Of a stretch of DNA of 64,000 bases, positions 23,801 to 33,364 are shown in pieces. Position numbers and translations under genes: made by a program. The DNA is from Sebastes aleutianus (lineage: Eukaryota; Chordata; Actinopteri; Perciformes; Sebastidae), in contig CAKAKS010000067.1 of assembly GCA_916700875.1 (NCBI GenBank), forward strand, positions 27,517,433 through 27,581,432, read 5' to 3'. Under the pieces are notes generated by a model, which made no database searches, was not told the DNA's origin, and saw only the letters and a program-made list of their open reading frames with translations. Position 1 is the first letter of the stretch; each line of letters opens with the position of its first letter.

Positions 23801-26800
23801 TACATATTATCACCTTATAAATTTGAAATGCCAGAGGTTTTAGAAAAGAGCCTATTTATGCATCCATGGAGCAACACTAGCATTGCATTCAAATTGTGTT
23901 TCTGGCCCCTTGGTGAATACCAATATTCACTCCCCTTTTAGCTTTGTTTTGGTTTCCACCAACTTGTGAGAAAAATATCCCGCTGCCTGCGCCACTATGT
24001 TCACCAGCTTTGTCTGTCTGCTGTTTGGTGCTGTCAGATTGCTGAAGAGCTTTTTTGCTGAAAACAGCTGTGGCTGGAAACAATGTTACATGAGAGCTAT
24101 GAGAGTGAACAAAACAATACATCTGCGAGCTGAGAAACCAAAACAATGAGCTTAAAGACAAATTCTCAAGGGTGCTGCAGGATTGAGTCTTAAAACACGG
24201 AAAAGAGTTAGCATTTTAGCACTTCTGGTTCCCTCGTATCAAAGTCAATGGGTTTTTCGAATGGGTAGGGTTTCCATATTATCACCTTATAAAGTTGAAA
24301 TGCCAAAAGTTTTAGCAAATATCCTATTTACGCATCCATGGAGCAACATTAGCATTGCATTAAAATTGTGTTTCTGGCCCCTTGGTGAATACCAATATTT
24401 ACTCTCCTTTTAGCTTTGTTTTGGTTTCCACCAACTCATGAGAAAAATATCCAACTCATTAGCTGCTGCATGCACCACTATGTTCACCAGCTTTGGCTGG
24501 AAACAGCGTTCATGAGAGCCATGAGAGTGAACAAAACAATACAAGTTGTGGGCTGAGAAACCAAAACAATGAGCTTAAAGACACTAAAATTCTCAAGAGT
24601 GCTGCAGGAAATGAGTCCGAAAACCTGTTAGATTCTTCAAATAAGGTCTGTGGTTAACGCAAGCTTAAGAGATTTTAACATCTTGTTCTACAACATAAAA
24701 TACGTCAGTAAATACCCCAATTTTGAAGCTTTTACATGTCTTAAGAAGGCGGTTGCTAACAAGTGGCTAAATGAGACTACAAAGGTTGTCAGGGACAATA
24801 AACGTCATTAAGCCGAACACTAGTCCGCCTTTAGTTTAGTGGTGGTGATATTGAAATCAGTCATTTATAGCCGTTAACGTTAGCTTTTTTTTTACTTCTG
24901 GCGATTGTATTGACGCTTCAAAAATCATGAAACTCATTTGTGAAGATTATCTTGCTGAACAAAACGTGTTAGTATTATAAAATTTTGTTTGCCACAGAGC
25001 TTATTTTCTGCAATAATCCAAACTCCAATGGAAAAATCCCATTGGCTTTTTGTCAAGGGAAACGGGGCGATGCTAACTTCCTGGTTGGCCTACAGAAATA
25101 CGTCATCCCTGCAGCACTCTATTAAGCTGAGGGGAACTGCAGAGTTGAGTGGTAATTATCTGTGAGTTTGCCACTATTAGCAACCACTTTCACATTATGC
25201 ATACTCATTTGACTCATAAATATTGATTGGTACAGCTTTAAAAATACTTGTTTTGTTTTTTAAATCATCCTAAGCCATGAGCTTCGCAAAGCCAGCCCAA
25301 ATCTCACAAGCTCAGTTCTCACTATGAAATTTCTGCCTGGGAAACATCTATTAAAAATCTGTTGAGCCTAGTGGGTGGAAGCCAGACAAATCAGTGTACT
25401 ATGGGGAGTTGTTTAGATGGTGATCCGACTTGCCAGTTGAAACTCCCGAACGTTATTAAAAAACTATTGAAGCCAGACAATGTAGGTATGAAAAGAGGCA
25501 CAAATCTGCAAGTACGTGGCCTTTTCCCCACATCACTCTGCGCCTGCCGAAATGAGAAGTAGCCAAAAGCAGCTTTAAGGATCAATATGTGTTTGTGACA
25601 GACGGCAGGGGCTCCTAGGTCTCAAGCTGTACAAGGTATTGATTATCATGAGTCACTTATCAAAGAATATTGACGTTATGAACTCTGTGGGTGCTGCTAC
25701 AATCACTCTTGCTTATAAATAGTACATTATTTTTCAGCAGCAGTGTCTGTCACATCCCCACCTACACGGAGTCGGGCTCTTGCATACCTGCCTCCACCCA
25801 AACCCATCACTAAGGAGTCCAGTCACAGGTAACAGTGAAGCATTACTTTATGCTTGTGATTTAAAACTGCTGTTTGTGAGAAATCTGTCATGTTACGATA
25901 GGGGTGGGAAAAAAATTCATTCATGTATTGTGATCTTTGTTTTTTTCTACGATTTTGAAATAGATTTTTTAATAACAATAGATAGTTTCATTTGAGTCTA
26001 TGCAGAGGTAAAAGGAAGTTACAGCTTTTATTTGAGTAACGTAACGTCATATCTGTTCCGTATCCGTCAACCAAAACAAACAGCAGCCGGCCGCTGCAAG
26101 CCAAAACAAAAAAGTAGAAAACGGCGAAGGGTCTGCATGGATACGGCCTGCACCTTCACATTTTAAATACTACACATCCAGTAAAGTATGGAAACACTTT
26201 GGGTTTCACACATTGTCAGGAAAAGCAGAGATAGAAATCACGGCTAAAGCTGTCATTCAACTTTATCCCCATGGTCTAGTGTTAAAAAAGGTTAACAAAA
26301 ATCGCAATAAATTGCAATATTGAATCGCAATACATATCGAATCGGCAACCAAGTATCATCATAGTATCGAATCTGGAGATAGGTGAATCATCCCAGCCCT
26401 ACATGTTAGAACAGATGCAGTATAGTAAACTGAACTACCACTGTGTTCTTGTCTGTGTTTTAGTCTGATCTTGGAGTCTTTGCTGGTGTGTGCTTCTGTA
26501 ATGCTCCTTGTGGGCTTGGCCATATTGGCGAGAAAGTGGTGGAAACAGCACAGTAAGGCAACTTGTCATTTCTTTGAATATAATCATGCCACTAACCTCC
26601 TATGAAATATTATACATGCATTAAATATATCTAACATATTTGCATTACTATTTGTAGCTTAAATATCCTCAATATCCATTTCTAGAGCGGGATCCTGTGC
26701 TGAGACAAGTGAAGGCGATAAAAGCAAAGCACAATGTAAGCTCCCATTAAAATATCTGTCACTATTCTATTACACACTATTTAAAGATAAACACCATTAT

Positions 26801-26937
26801 CAAGGATACACTTTAGCGATTGTTGTACTCATTTTTCTTTCTGTCTCCCACAGGAGTACTCAGGAGATTCAGATGACCCGCAAAACGCTGCTGTCGTTTT
26901 CCTGAAAAGGGATTCCCAGGGCGTATATATTCACTGA
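20812..26937 (+). CDS. CD300/pIgR-like (CMRF35-like) immunoglobulin receptor, type I membrane protein
   Basis: Eight exons: 20812-20860, 21462-21809, 22593-22674, about 22883-23109, 25738-25828, 26464-26552, 26686-26735 and 26854-26937. Together they total 1020 bp and 339 residues, with phase kept at each GT..AG junction. Signal peptide MLQPFILALILLPWIP; V-type domain 1 (about 17-132) with LTVPCIYEPQ, KYWCRGKMKAFC and DDSGWYMCGVE; V-type domain 2 (about 133-235) with VTVECNYSERYR, KKWCRSGDWSSC and DNGWYWCSAG. The extra WC...C pair beside the canonical Cys pair marks CD300/pIgR domains. A Pro/Thr-rich stalk (236-265), a membrane segment (about 268-290) and a 45-residue tail follow. The tail has Tyr in EYSGD and GVYIH but no ITIM, and the membrane segment lacks a basic residue. 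Ligand is unknown; expression in leukocytes or epithelium is inferred from the family. Confidence 0.9.
20861..21461. other. Receptor gene intron 1, nothing recognised
   Basis: 600-bp intron without recognisable repeats or alternative exons. A second AG (ctctgcag) just inside exon 2 would put a stop in frame if used, which supports the acceptor at 21461. Confidence 0.5.
22045..22505. repeat. Dispersed repeat in receptor intron 2, copy of the dad1 intron repeat
   Basis: Near-identical over several hundred bases to about 12105-12540 (for example CATAGAAAAGGCAATTTAACG and CACATCAGGAYAAAGT). The left flank carries GGTGGCCTAAGCACATTTTTGGTGGCC. Confidence 0.75.
23231..23707. mobile_element. MITE with TGACTACRTTTACA inverted ends (receptor intron 4)
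   Basis: Left TGACTACGTTTACATGCACACTAATATTCC; right reverse complement TGACTACATTTACAAACACAAAATATTCC. About 477 bp, no coding capacity. Confidence 0.7.
23798..24620. repeat. Tandem duplication, about 470-bp unit (receptor intron 4)
   Basis: 23798-24170 and 24268-24600 align: both contain CATATTATCACCTTATAAAKTTGAAATGCC, CATCCATGGAGCAACA, TTTCTGGCCCCTTGGTGAATACC, TTTTAGCTTTGTTTTGGTTTCCACC and AACCAAAACAATGAGCTTAAAGACA. Confidence 0.75.
24200..25120. repeat. Repeat shared with abhd4 intron 4 (receptor intron 4)
   Basis: Matches 7075-7640 in blocks (GCGGTTGCTAACAAGTGGCTAAATGAGA, GAGCTTATTTTCTGCAATAATCCAAA, CTTCCTGGTTGGCC). No ORF of transposase type is present. Confidence 0.65.
25897..26401. 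mobile_element. hAT-like MITE in receptor intron 5
   Basis: Left TAGGGGTGGGAAAAAAATTCATTCATG; right GGTGAATCATCCCAGCCCTA, its approximate complement. CATGTTA lies just outside both ends (25889 and 26402), consistent with a target duplication with one or two extra bases at the left. Confidence 0.65.
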
Positions 26938-27316
26938 GCTTTGTCAGCGCACTGTGTTTATTGTTACTCTTTGTAACTGAATGTAATGTTTGTGTTTGTT
27001 CACTGAACATGCTTTACTGCTATAGGCTGGGGATCTTATATACGAGAGTATACTAAGGCGAATTTACCAGAATATAATTATGTGGTCAGGGATGCTAGAA
27101 GTCACTCAGTCAGAGTTGAGGTTGCTGAGAGAAAGTCAGTCTATATAATGACATCATACTAAATGCTGCGCAACATTCATATGTTTAGCCTTAATTTGAA
27201 TGGCCAGGATCATTTATATTGAATAGTTATTAACAGCCTTTTACACAAACTCTCAGGTCCTCCTGTGTTTTTAGAGGGCTTAGGTGCTGTGCAGGGTTGG
27301 GGTATGGGGAATATGC

Positions 27317-27555
27317 GGTTGTAGCTCAGTGGGTAGAGCGGGTCATCCTTTAACCACAAGGCCGGCGGTTCAATCACTGGCTCCTACAGACTGCATGTCG
27401 AAATGTCCTTGAGCGAGACACTAAAACCCCAAGATGCTCCTCGGGCGCTTGCAGCAGCCCACTGCTCCTAAAAATACTTAGGATGGGTTAAATGCAGTGG
27501 TCAAATTTCATGTATGTACCTGTATGTACTATGACAAATAAAGGTTTCTTCTTTA
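27317..27555 (+). mobile_element. tRNA-derived SINE
   Basis: The head GGTTGTAGCTCAGTGGGTAGAGC is a tRNA-type A box and GGTTCAATC at 27367 is a B box. The body has the SINE motif AATGTCCTTGAGCGAGACACT and the end TGACAAATAAAGGTTTCTTCTT is a LINE-like tail. Confidence 0.8.
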
Positions 27556-27691
27556 ATATGAGGGTCCTCCCCAAAGAAAATTTGAAGTTTTTTTTACTTT
27601 AAACTATGCAAATTTTCATCATTTTCGACCATAATTATCACTATAGATAACGGCCAAAAAGCTTAGAGAGAAAACTTGCTATCGCCTAGGG

Positions 27692-28585
27692 CAGTGGTTC
27701 CCAACCTGGGGTCCGGGGCCCCCTTAGGGGGGCGCAAAAGATCACAGGAGGTGCCAGCTCTGAGGCTATCAAAATTAAATTTGCACATGTATAACTAAAA
27801 TCATAATAACACACTTTTCTACAAAAGTCTGTATATAAAAGTATTTAAAAAGATATATATATATTTTTGCTATTTAGTCGGCCACATTCTGTTTAAACCC
27901 AGTATTTCTGCACAGTTGCAGATGGAGCTCAGGATACACTACTATTATTAGTGTTATACTATTTGTAGAATTAGCTTCCAGTGGTAAGATTGTTTCCAAC
28001 TCGTGTGATCCAAATATTTCCAAATCCAAAAGTCAAAATGTATTAGAAAAAGATAGACGTAATAATTTCCCAAAATCACAACATGTTTTTTATCTAACAA
28101 AATATCCATATTTGTTGGCGTTTAGCTGACGAGTTACATTCATTAAACAAAGTTGATTTAATAAAAAAAGACTAACTGAAACACATTATTGAAATTGAGG
28201 GTTTTGTTCGAGGATTTGTAAATTTTGGGTGATGGGGTCAGAAAATATGTCCACTTTCATCGGAGATATTATGTACTGCTTTTGCAACACATAACATTGT
28301 ATTGATGAATTACAGCACCTTGATCTTTGCCGTCCCGTGCGTCTTCTAAAAACATTTTAATAATATATTTATTTCCATTGTAGTTAAAAAATAGGCCTAC
28401 AGCACCCTCAGCACCCATATTTTCCGCACAGATGCATGTGGTCTTCTATTCAATTTATTTTCCAGAAGCAGCCCTGTAACTACCACTAACGACACTGAGC
28501 TCATGTATTATGCATTATCATATTTTCTGTTGGAATTTGGGGATTTTAGCAAATTGGTGGTACATTCCAAAGTTTTTTGGCTCGA
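27692..28585. mobile_element. hAT-type element fragment
   Basis: Starts GGCAGTGGTTCCCAACCTGGGGTCCGGGGCCCCC, a well-known hAT terminus. The right end is not visible before the next repeat begins near 28586. Confidence 0.5.
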
Positions 28586-29000
28586 GTGAATCATATGAAA
28601 CTAGAAAAAACCTAAGGAATCCATTGGTACCAACTATGTCATACTAGCTTGTCGGGAAGGAGGATAAATAACGCTCCAAACGTCTGCTAAATTTTGGTGA
28701 AGAAAAACTGGCGTGGCCATTCTCAAAGAAGTCTTTTTATGCTAAATGCAGTACCTGTGAGGGTTTCTGGAAAATATTTGTCATTGTTTTGTGTTGTTAA
28801 TTGATTTCCAATAATAAATATATACATACATTTGCATAGAGCAAGCATATTTGTCCACTCCCATGTTGATAAGAGTATTAAATACTTGACAAATCTCCCT
28901 TTAAGGTACATTTTGAACAGATAAAAAATGTGTGATTAATTTGCGTTTAACTATGGACACTCATGCGATTAAATATTTTAAATCTATTGACAGCCCTAGC
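28586..29000 (-). mobile_element. AGGGCTGTCAA-family copy, truncated
   Basis: Runs from ATCATATGAAACTAG and GGAATCCATTGGTACCAAC to the terminal TTGACAGCCCTA. Orientation is opposite to the 19386 copy; the middle is shortened by deletion. Confidence 0.7.
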
Positions 29001-30260
29001 TGTAATAAACTAACATTCAAGTGAGGACACCTCGGGCTTATCACGTTTGTTCTATTATTCATTATTTCAAGTCTTTCCACGTCAAGTATGTAATGAATTG
29101 CTGCTCAAGAAATAATACCCTCTTCAGGTCTAATGATCACGCTGGTCATGCACACCGACTATCCCCGGTTTAGAGATAACATTGAGCTCTGTTATGGGAA
29201 TTGTTGTCAGCTCCAAACTGCTGTTTGTCGCTTCTAACTGCTGCACAGAAAAAGGTACAATGTGAATGAATAACAAGTACAAGATTGTAAATCTTGTCTG
29301 CACAGAAACCCCACAGGACTGACGGCACATTTTCAGCTGCGGTTGCTTTTTTAGCAGGACTAGACTGCAGTGGTTATTGCATAACAATATAATGGGATGG
29401 CTAATTAACACATTTAGGCATGCATACATAGTCTGTTTGACAGAGAACTTGTGGAAGCAAATTCAGTCAATGTGAACATTGTTATGAGTTATTTTAAGAA
29501 AGAAGTTGAGCAAATGAAGACGGAAACCATTCGGAGGAGTTCACAAATTAACTCTGAATGAGAACAGCTCTACATTTCATGCTTTCATGCATATACTGAA
29601 CCTCAAACGACGTGTTAGTATTGTAAATTGAACGAGTTAATGAGACGGCGGTGGGACCAAATAGAGCTTGGAACTCTTGGTGATGACTTTGTCTTCCCTT
29701 CATATGAGGAAAGGCCATTTTGTTGTTTCGGATACAGGAAAATGGGAAAATAAAATTACATTACAGTGTTCCTTTGTGGTGTCATGTAAGCTTAGAATGC
29801 CTGCACCCATGTACATCACTTGGACTATTTTTTTCGCTTTTCAAGACCTTTCATCACTCATGGTCAGTGCTGCTGCAGGAAATAAATTCACCAACTTTTA
29901 TTTGATGTTGGGTATGAATCACAAGAAACAGAATCGTTTTAACCCTCCATTGCGATCACAGTAAATTCTGCATTCAGTTACTTTCTGTTGATTAAGTTGG
30001 CTGAGTCATCCGTATACGTTTATTTATAACGTCATTCTGGACAAACTTCCATCATCTCTCTACCTATTTCACAGAGCAAACTTTATCTCAGATCACAGGA
30101 CATATACAGTATCTGCTGTCTGGTCCTAATGTATGGACAGAAATGGGACAGAAAGACTCCATGTTATCTGACAGAATCATCTTAAACGCCATGGTAAATG
30201 ACTGCTTTGTTAATTGTCTCTGTCCATAGCTCACTTTAGCCTTATGTTAATATCTTAACT

Positions 30261-30713
30261 AGGGCTGCCAATCGATTCAAATATTTAATCGCGATTAATC
30301 GCATGATTGTCCATAGTTAAAGCCGCAAACTGCATGTGATTATCATAAAGTGGGCATGTCTGTAAAGGTGAGACTCGTGGGTACCCATAGAACCCATTTT
30401 CATTCAATTATCTTGAGGTCAGAGGTCAAGGGACCCCTTTGAAAATGGCCATGCCAGTTTTTCCTCGCCAAAATTTAGCACAAGTTTGGAGCATTATTTA
30501 GCCTCTTTCGCGACAAACTAGTATGACATGATTGGTACCAATGGATTTCTTAGGTTTTCTAGTTTCATATATCAGTATCTTCACTCAAGCTTTAAAACTG
30601 ACACAACTGGTACAACCTCCGGAAGATCGATTGTGTTAATGCGTTTAAGAAATTAGTGGCGTTAAAACAAATTTGTGTTAAAGCATTATTATCGCGTTAA
30701 CTTTGACAGCCCT
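30261..30713 (+). mobile_element. AGGGCTGTCAA-family copy with both ends
   Basis: Left AGGGCTGCCAATCGATTCAAATATT, right ATCGCGTTAACTTTGACAGCCCT. Internal part shorter than in the 38200 copy. Confidence 0.75.
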
Positions 30714-30839
30714 TGTTTCAACTAGAACATGTTCACATGCTTTAATGTTCAAAAAACTAATTTATTTTTCTCATACTGGCTGTGCAGCAGCACCTCTTTT
30801 CACCCTCTGTTCCAGCACTTCAAACTCCCTTTGGCGTAA

Positions 30840-30920
30840 AGAGTGAGATGAAAAGATTGATATCAATCTTTTCATCTCAAACGCTATAATGAAAAGATTG
30901 ATATCAATCTTTTCATCTCA
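30840..30920. repeat. Two adjacent perfect palindromes
   Basis: 30844-30879 is a 36-bp perfect palindrome centred on GATATC (arm TGAGATGAAAAGATTGAT). 30889-30916 is a 28-bp perfect palindrome with the same core. Same family as the hairpin at 20310-20347. Confidence 0.85.
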
Positions 30921-30979
30921 CATCAGTAAGAAAGCTATTAAGCCTATTTCCCCAAATACTGTTGTGTGTATCTATAGTG

Positions 30980-31328
30980 TGCTGACTTGACTATGACTTG
31001 CCCCAAACTGCATGTGATTATCATAAAGTGGGCATGTCTGTAAAGAGGAGACTCATGGGTACCCATAGAACCCATTTTCATTCACATTCCCAAAATTGAG
31101 CACAAGTTTGGAGCGTTATTTAGCCTCTTTCGCGACAAGCTAGTACGACATGGTTGGTACCAATGGATTCTTTAGGGTTTTTAGTTTCATATAATGCCAG
31201 TATCTTTAGGCTACTTAAGCTTTAAAACAGCCTAAAAATCACAAGTTGCGTTAATGCGTTAAAGAAATTAGTGGCGTTAAAACGACTTTGCGTTGACACG
31301 TAATTATCGCGTTAACTTTGACAGCCCT
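30980..31328 (+). mobile_element. AGGGCTGTCAA-family copy, 5'-truncated
   Basis: Begins inside the family (GTGCTGACTTGACTATGACTTGCCCC) and ends with ATCGCGTTAACTTTGACAGCCCT. Confidence 0.75.
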
Positions 31329-31984
31329 GATCTTAACAATTATGCACATAGTTATATTTGGTAAAACTGTTTATGTTGGCTTGACATATAATAAGTTATA
31401 TTTTGTACTACAGTTTTCGTATAAATTGAATAGTGACCTTGTAGGATTGTGTTGTTTTTTTTACCATTTTCTTGTTATAAAGTGATAGAAAGGACATTTT
31501 ATTGTTTATTTTAAGTGCGCATGGCCAAAAAAAAGCTTTTGGAAGATGCTGTGAAGTCTGCGTAAGTGTGGATCGCAACAAGTTTTTGACCGAGTTAACC
31601 GTGTTATACTGTATATAGCGTAGGCTATTATAGTGTACAGCGATAGTGTGATAACGTATATGAAACATCTAGTCGGTAGTGGACCGGGCGAGATGTACCT
31701 TTGATGGAAATCACCTACCGTAACGTTGTAATTGATTCTCAAATAAACCGTTCAAGTTTTCCCTGCCTCCAGTGAGTGCATTGGGTCTTCACAAAAGAGG
31801 ATTGAAATTGGAAAAATTGGAACACGAGTCATAACTGAGATACCTTGCAGAGTAAGCGGCCTAGGAACTTGGAGCATGATGAAACGGCCACTACATTAAA
31901 TCAAAAACTTTCGAGAAGGACGGACTGTGTTGGGATAACGAGGTCGAGGGAGCGGACTAATTACTGGACTCGCCGGATACTGCA

Positions 31985-32095
31985 CGAGACTGTGCATGAG
32001 CTTTTATGCTGCAGTCTTGGCCAGGACTCCGTTGCAAAAGAGGTTTCCAACCTCAACGAGACTTACCTGGTTAAATAAATGTTGAATTAAAGTTT
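31985..32095 (+). mobile_element. Old LINE/SINE 3' tail
   Basis: CTTGGCCAGGACTCCGTTGCAAAAGAGG...CTCAACGAGACTTACCTGGTTAAATAAATG is the conserved tail shared by many fish retroposons. A complementary copy lies near 43330-43430. Confidence 0.55.
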
Positions 32096-32715
32096 AAATC
32101 AGAGCAACAGGGTAAAAATATTCTTTAAGACAACACTACATCATTAGTAGTGCTATGTAAATAATAGGGATTTTTCTTTCATTTCATCCCATTATAATGA
32201 AACTTTTCTTATAACTTTGATGGCTATAATTGCTATTTACATTGTCGACTTCGAAATAATTGCATTTAAAATGTCATGGCAGCTGTGAATTTTTTTAGTT
32301 CTCCATCCTCCCCTTAATTAAATACTTGGTCATTTACCGGAGATCTGTCATTTTTTAATTAAATTAAATATCTGATAAATAAAGGTGAAATGAAAAAAAA
32401 ACACGATTCTTTAGAGACTCTCTTTATAAATCAGATAATTATTAATTAATTACACTGCACTGTAATATTTATTCTTGTATTTTATACCTGTCTTGTATTT
32501 TATTTTCTATTCTCCTGGCTCTTTAGTGACTGTTTTTAAATTGTATTTAAATGTCCTTTTATAATCTTTGTCTCGCTGCTTTCGATGTTTTATGTAAAGC
32601 ACTTTGAATCGACTTGTTGCAGAAATGTGCTACAGAAATAAATTTACTTTGCCTATAAATTACCAACAGTTTGTGATAGGCTGCGCTATGATTTGGTGGC
32701 GCTTAATGAATTACG

Positions 32716-33165
32716 CTACACTTCTATTCTATTATGTTCTATTTTATTCTACTCTGCTCTGTTCTACTATGTAGTATTCTATTCTATTGTATTTTATTTT
32801 AATCTATTATTTTCTATTTTATTCTTCTTTGTTCTACTATGTTATATTCTATTTTATTATGTTTCATTTTAATCTATTATGTTCTATTTTATTCTACTCT
32901 GCTCTGTTCTACTATGTTGTATTCTATTCTATTGTGTCTAATTTTAACCTATTATATTTTATTCTTCTCTGCTCTACTATGTTGTATTTTATTTTATATT
33001 TTATTCTATTCTGCTCTGTTCTACTATATAACATTCTATTCTATTGTGTTTCATTTTAATCTATTATGTTCTGTTCTATTCTATTATGTTCTGTTTTATT
33101 CTATTCTGCTCTGTTCTATTATGTTCTACTCTATTCTATTGTGTTCTAGTCTATCTACTGTCTGT
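32716..33165. repeat. TTCTA-rich minisatellite with a higher-order unit
   Basis: About 450 bp built from ATTCTATT/GTTCTATT/CTCTGCTC words. Larger blocks recur at 70-110 bp spacing, each containing CTCTGCTCTGTTCTACTATG and ending with TTTTAATCTATTATG. Long Phe/Tyr/Leu/Ile ORFs here are artefacts of composition. Confidence 0.9.
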
Positions 33166-33311
33166 AGCCCGCTCTAGTCTAGTTGAGTTTCACCACTGTG
33201 TCGATGTTACAGGGACTCAGTCATTAATCTAAATGCGTTTCAAGTGGAATCGGTTCTGCCACTAGATGGAGGTCAACCCTGTATGAAATATGTTCTTTCT
33301 GTTATATACTG

Positions 33312-33312
<1 letters not shown>

Positions 33313-33350
<38 letters not shown>

Positions 33351-33364
33351 TGTATGTGTGTGTC
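33313..33364. repeat. (GT)n microsatellite
   Basis: GT repeats interrupted by two TATGTGTG steps. Confidence 0.95.

Larger units (their letters stand above)
26938..32715. other. Intergenic region downstream of the receptor gene, transposon debris
   Basis: No gene recognised. It contains a tRNA-derived SINE (27317-27555), a hAT-type fragment starting CAGTGGTTCCCAACCTGGGG (about 27692), three AGGGCTGTCAA-family copies, palindromic repeats near 30.85 kb and a LINE-like tail near 32.05 kb. About 29020-30240 shows nothing recognisable; ORFs there look random. Confidence 0.5.

Noticed and set aside
27317..27390. tRNA gene on the plus strand
   Set aside because: A and B boxes are present but the arms do not pair properly and the sequence continues into a SINE body and tail.
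32787..33232. Three overlapping hydrophobic ORFs (Phe/Tyr/Leu/Ile-rich)
   Set aside because: They are translations of the TTCTA minisatellite, open in several frames at once.
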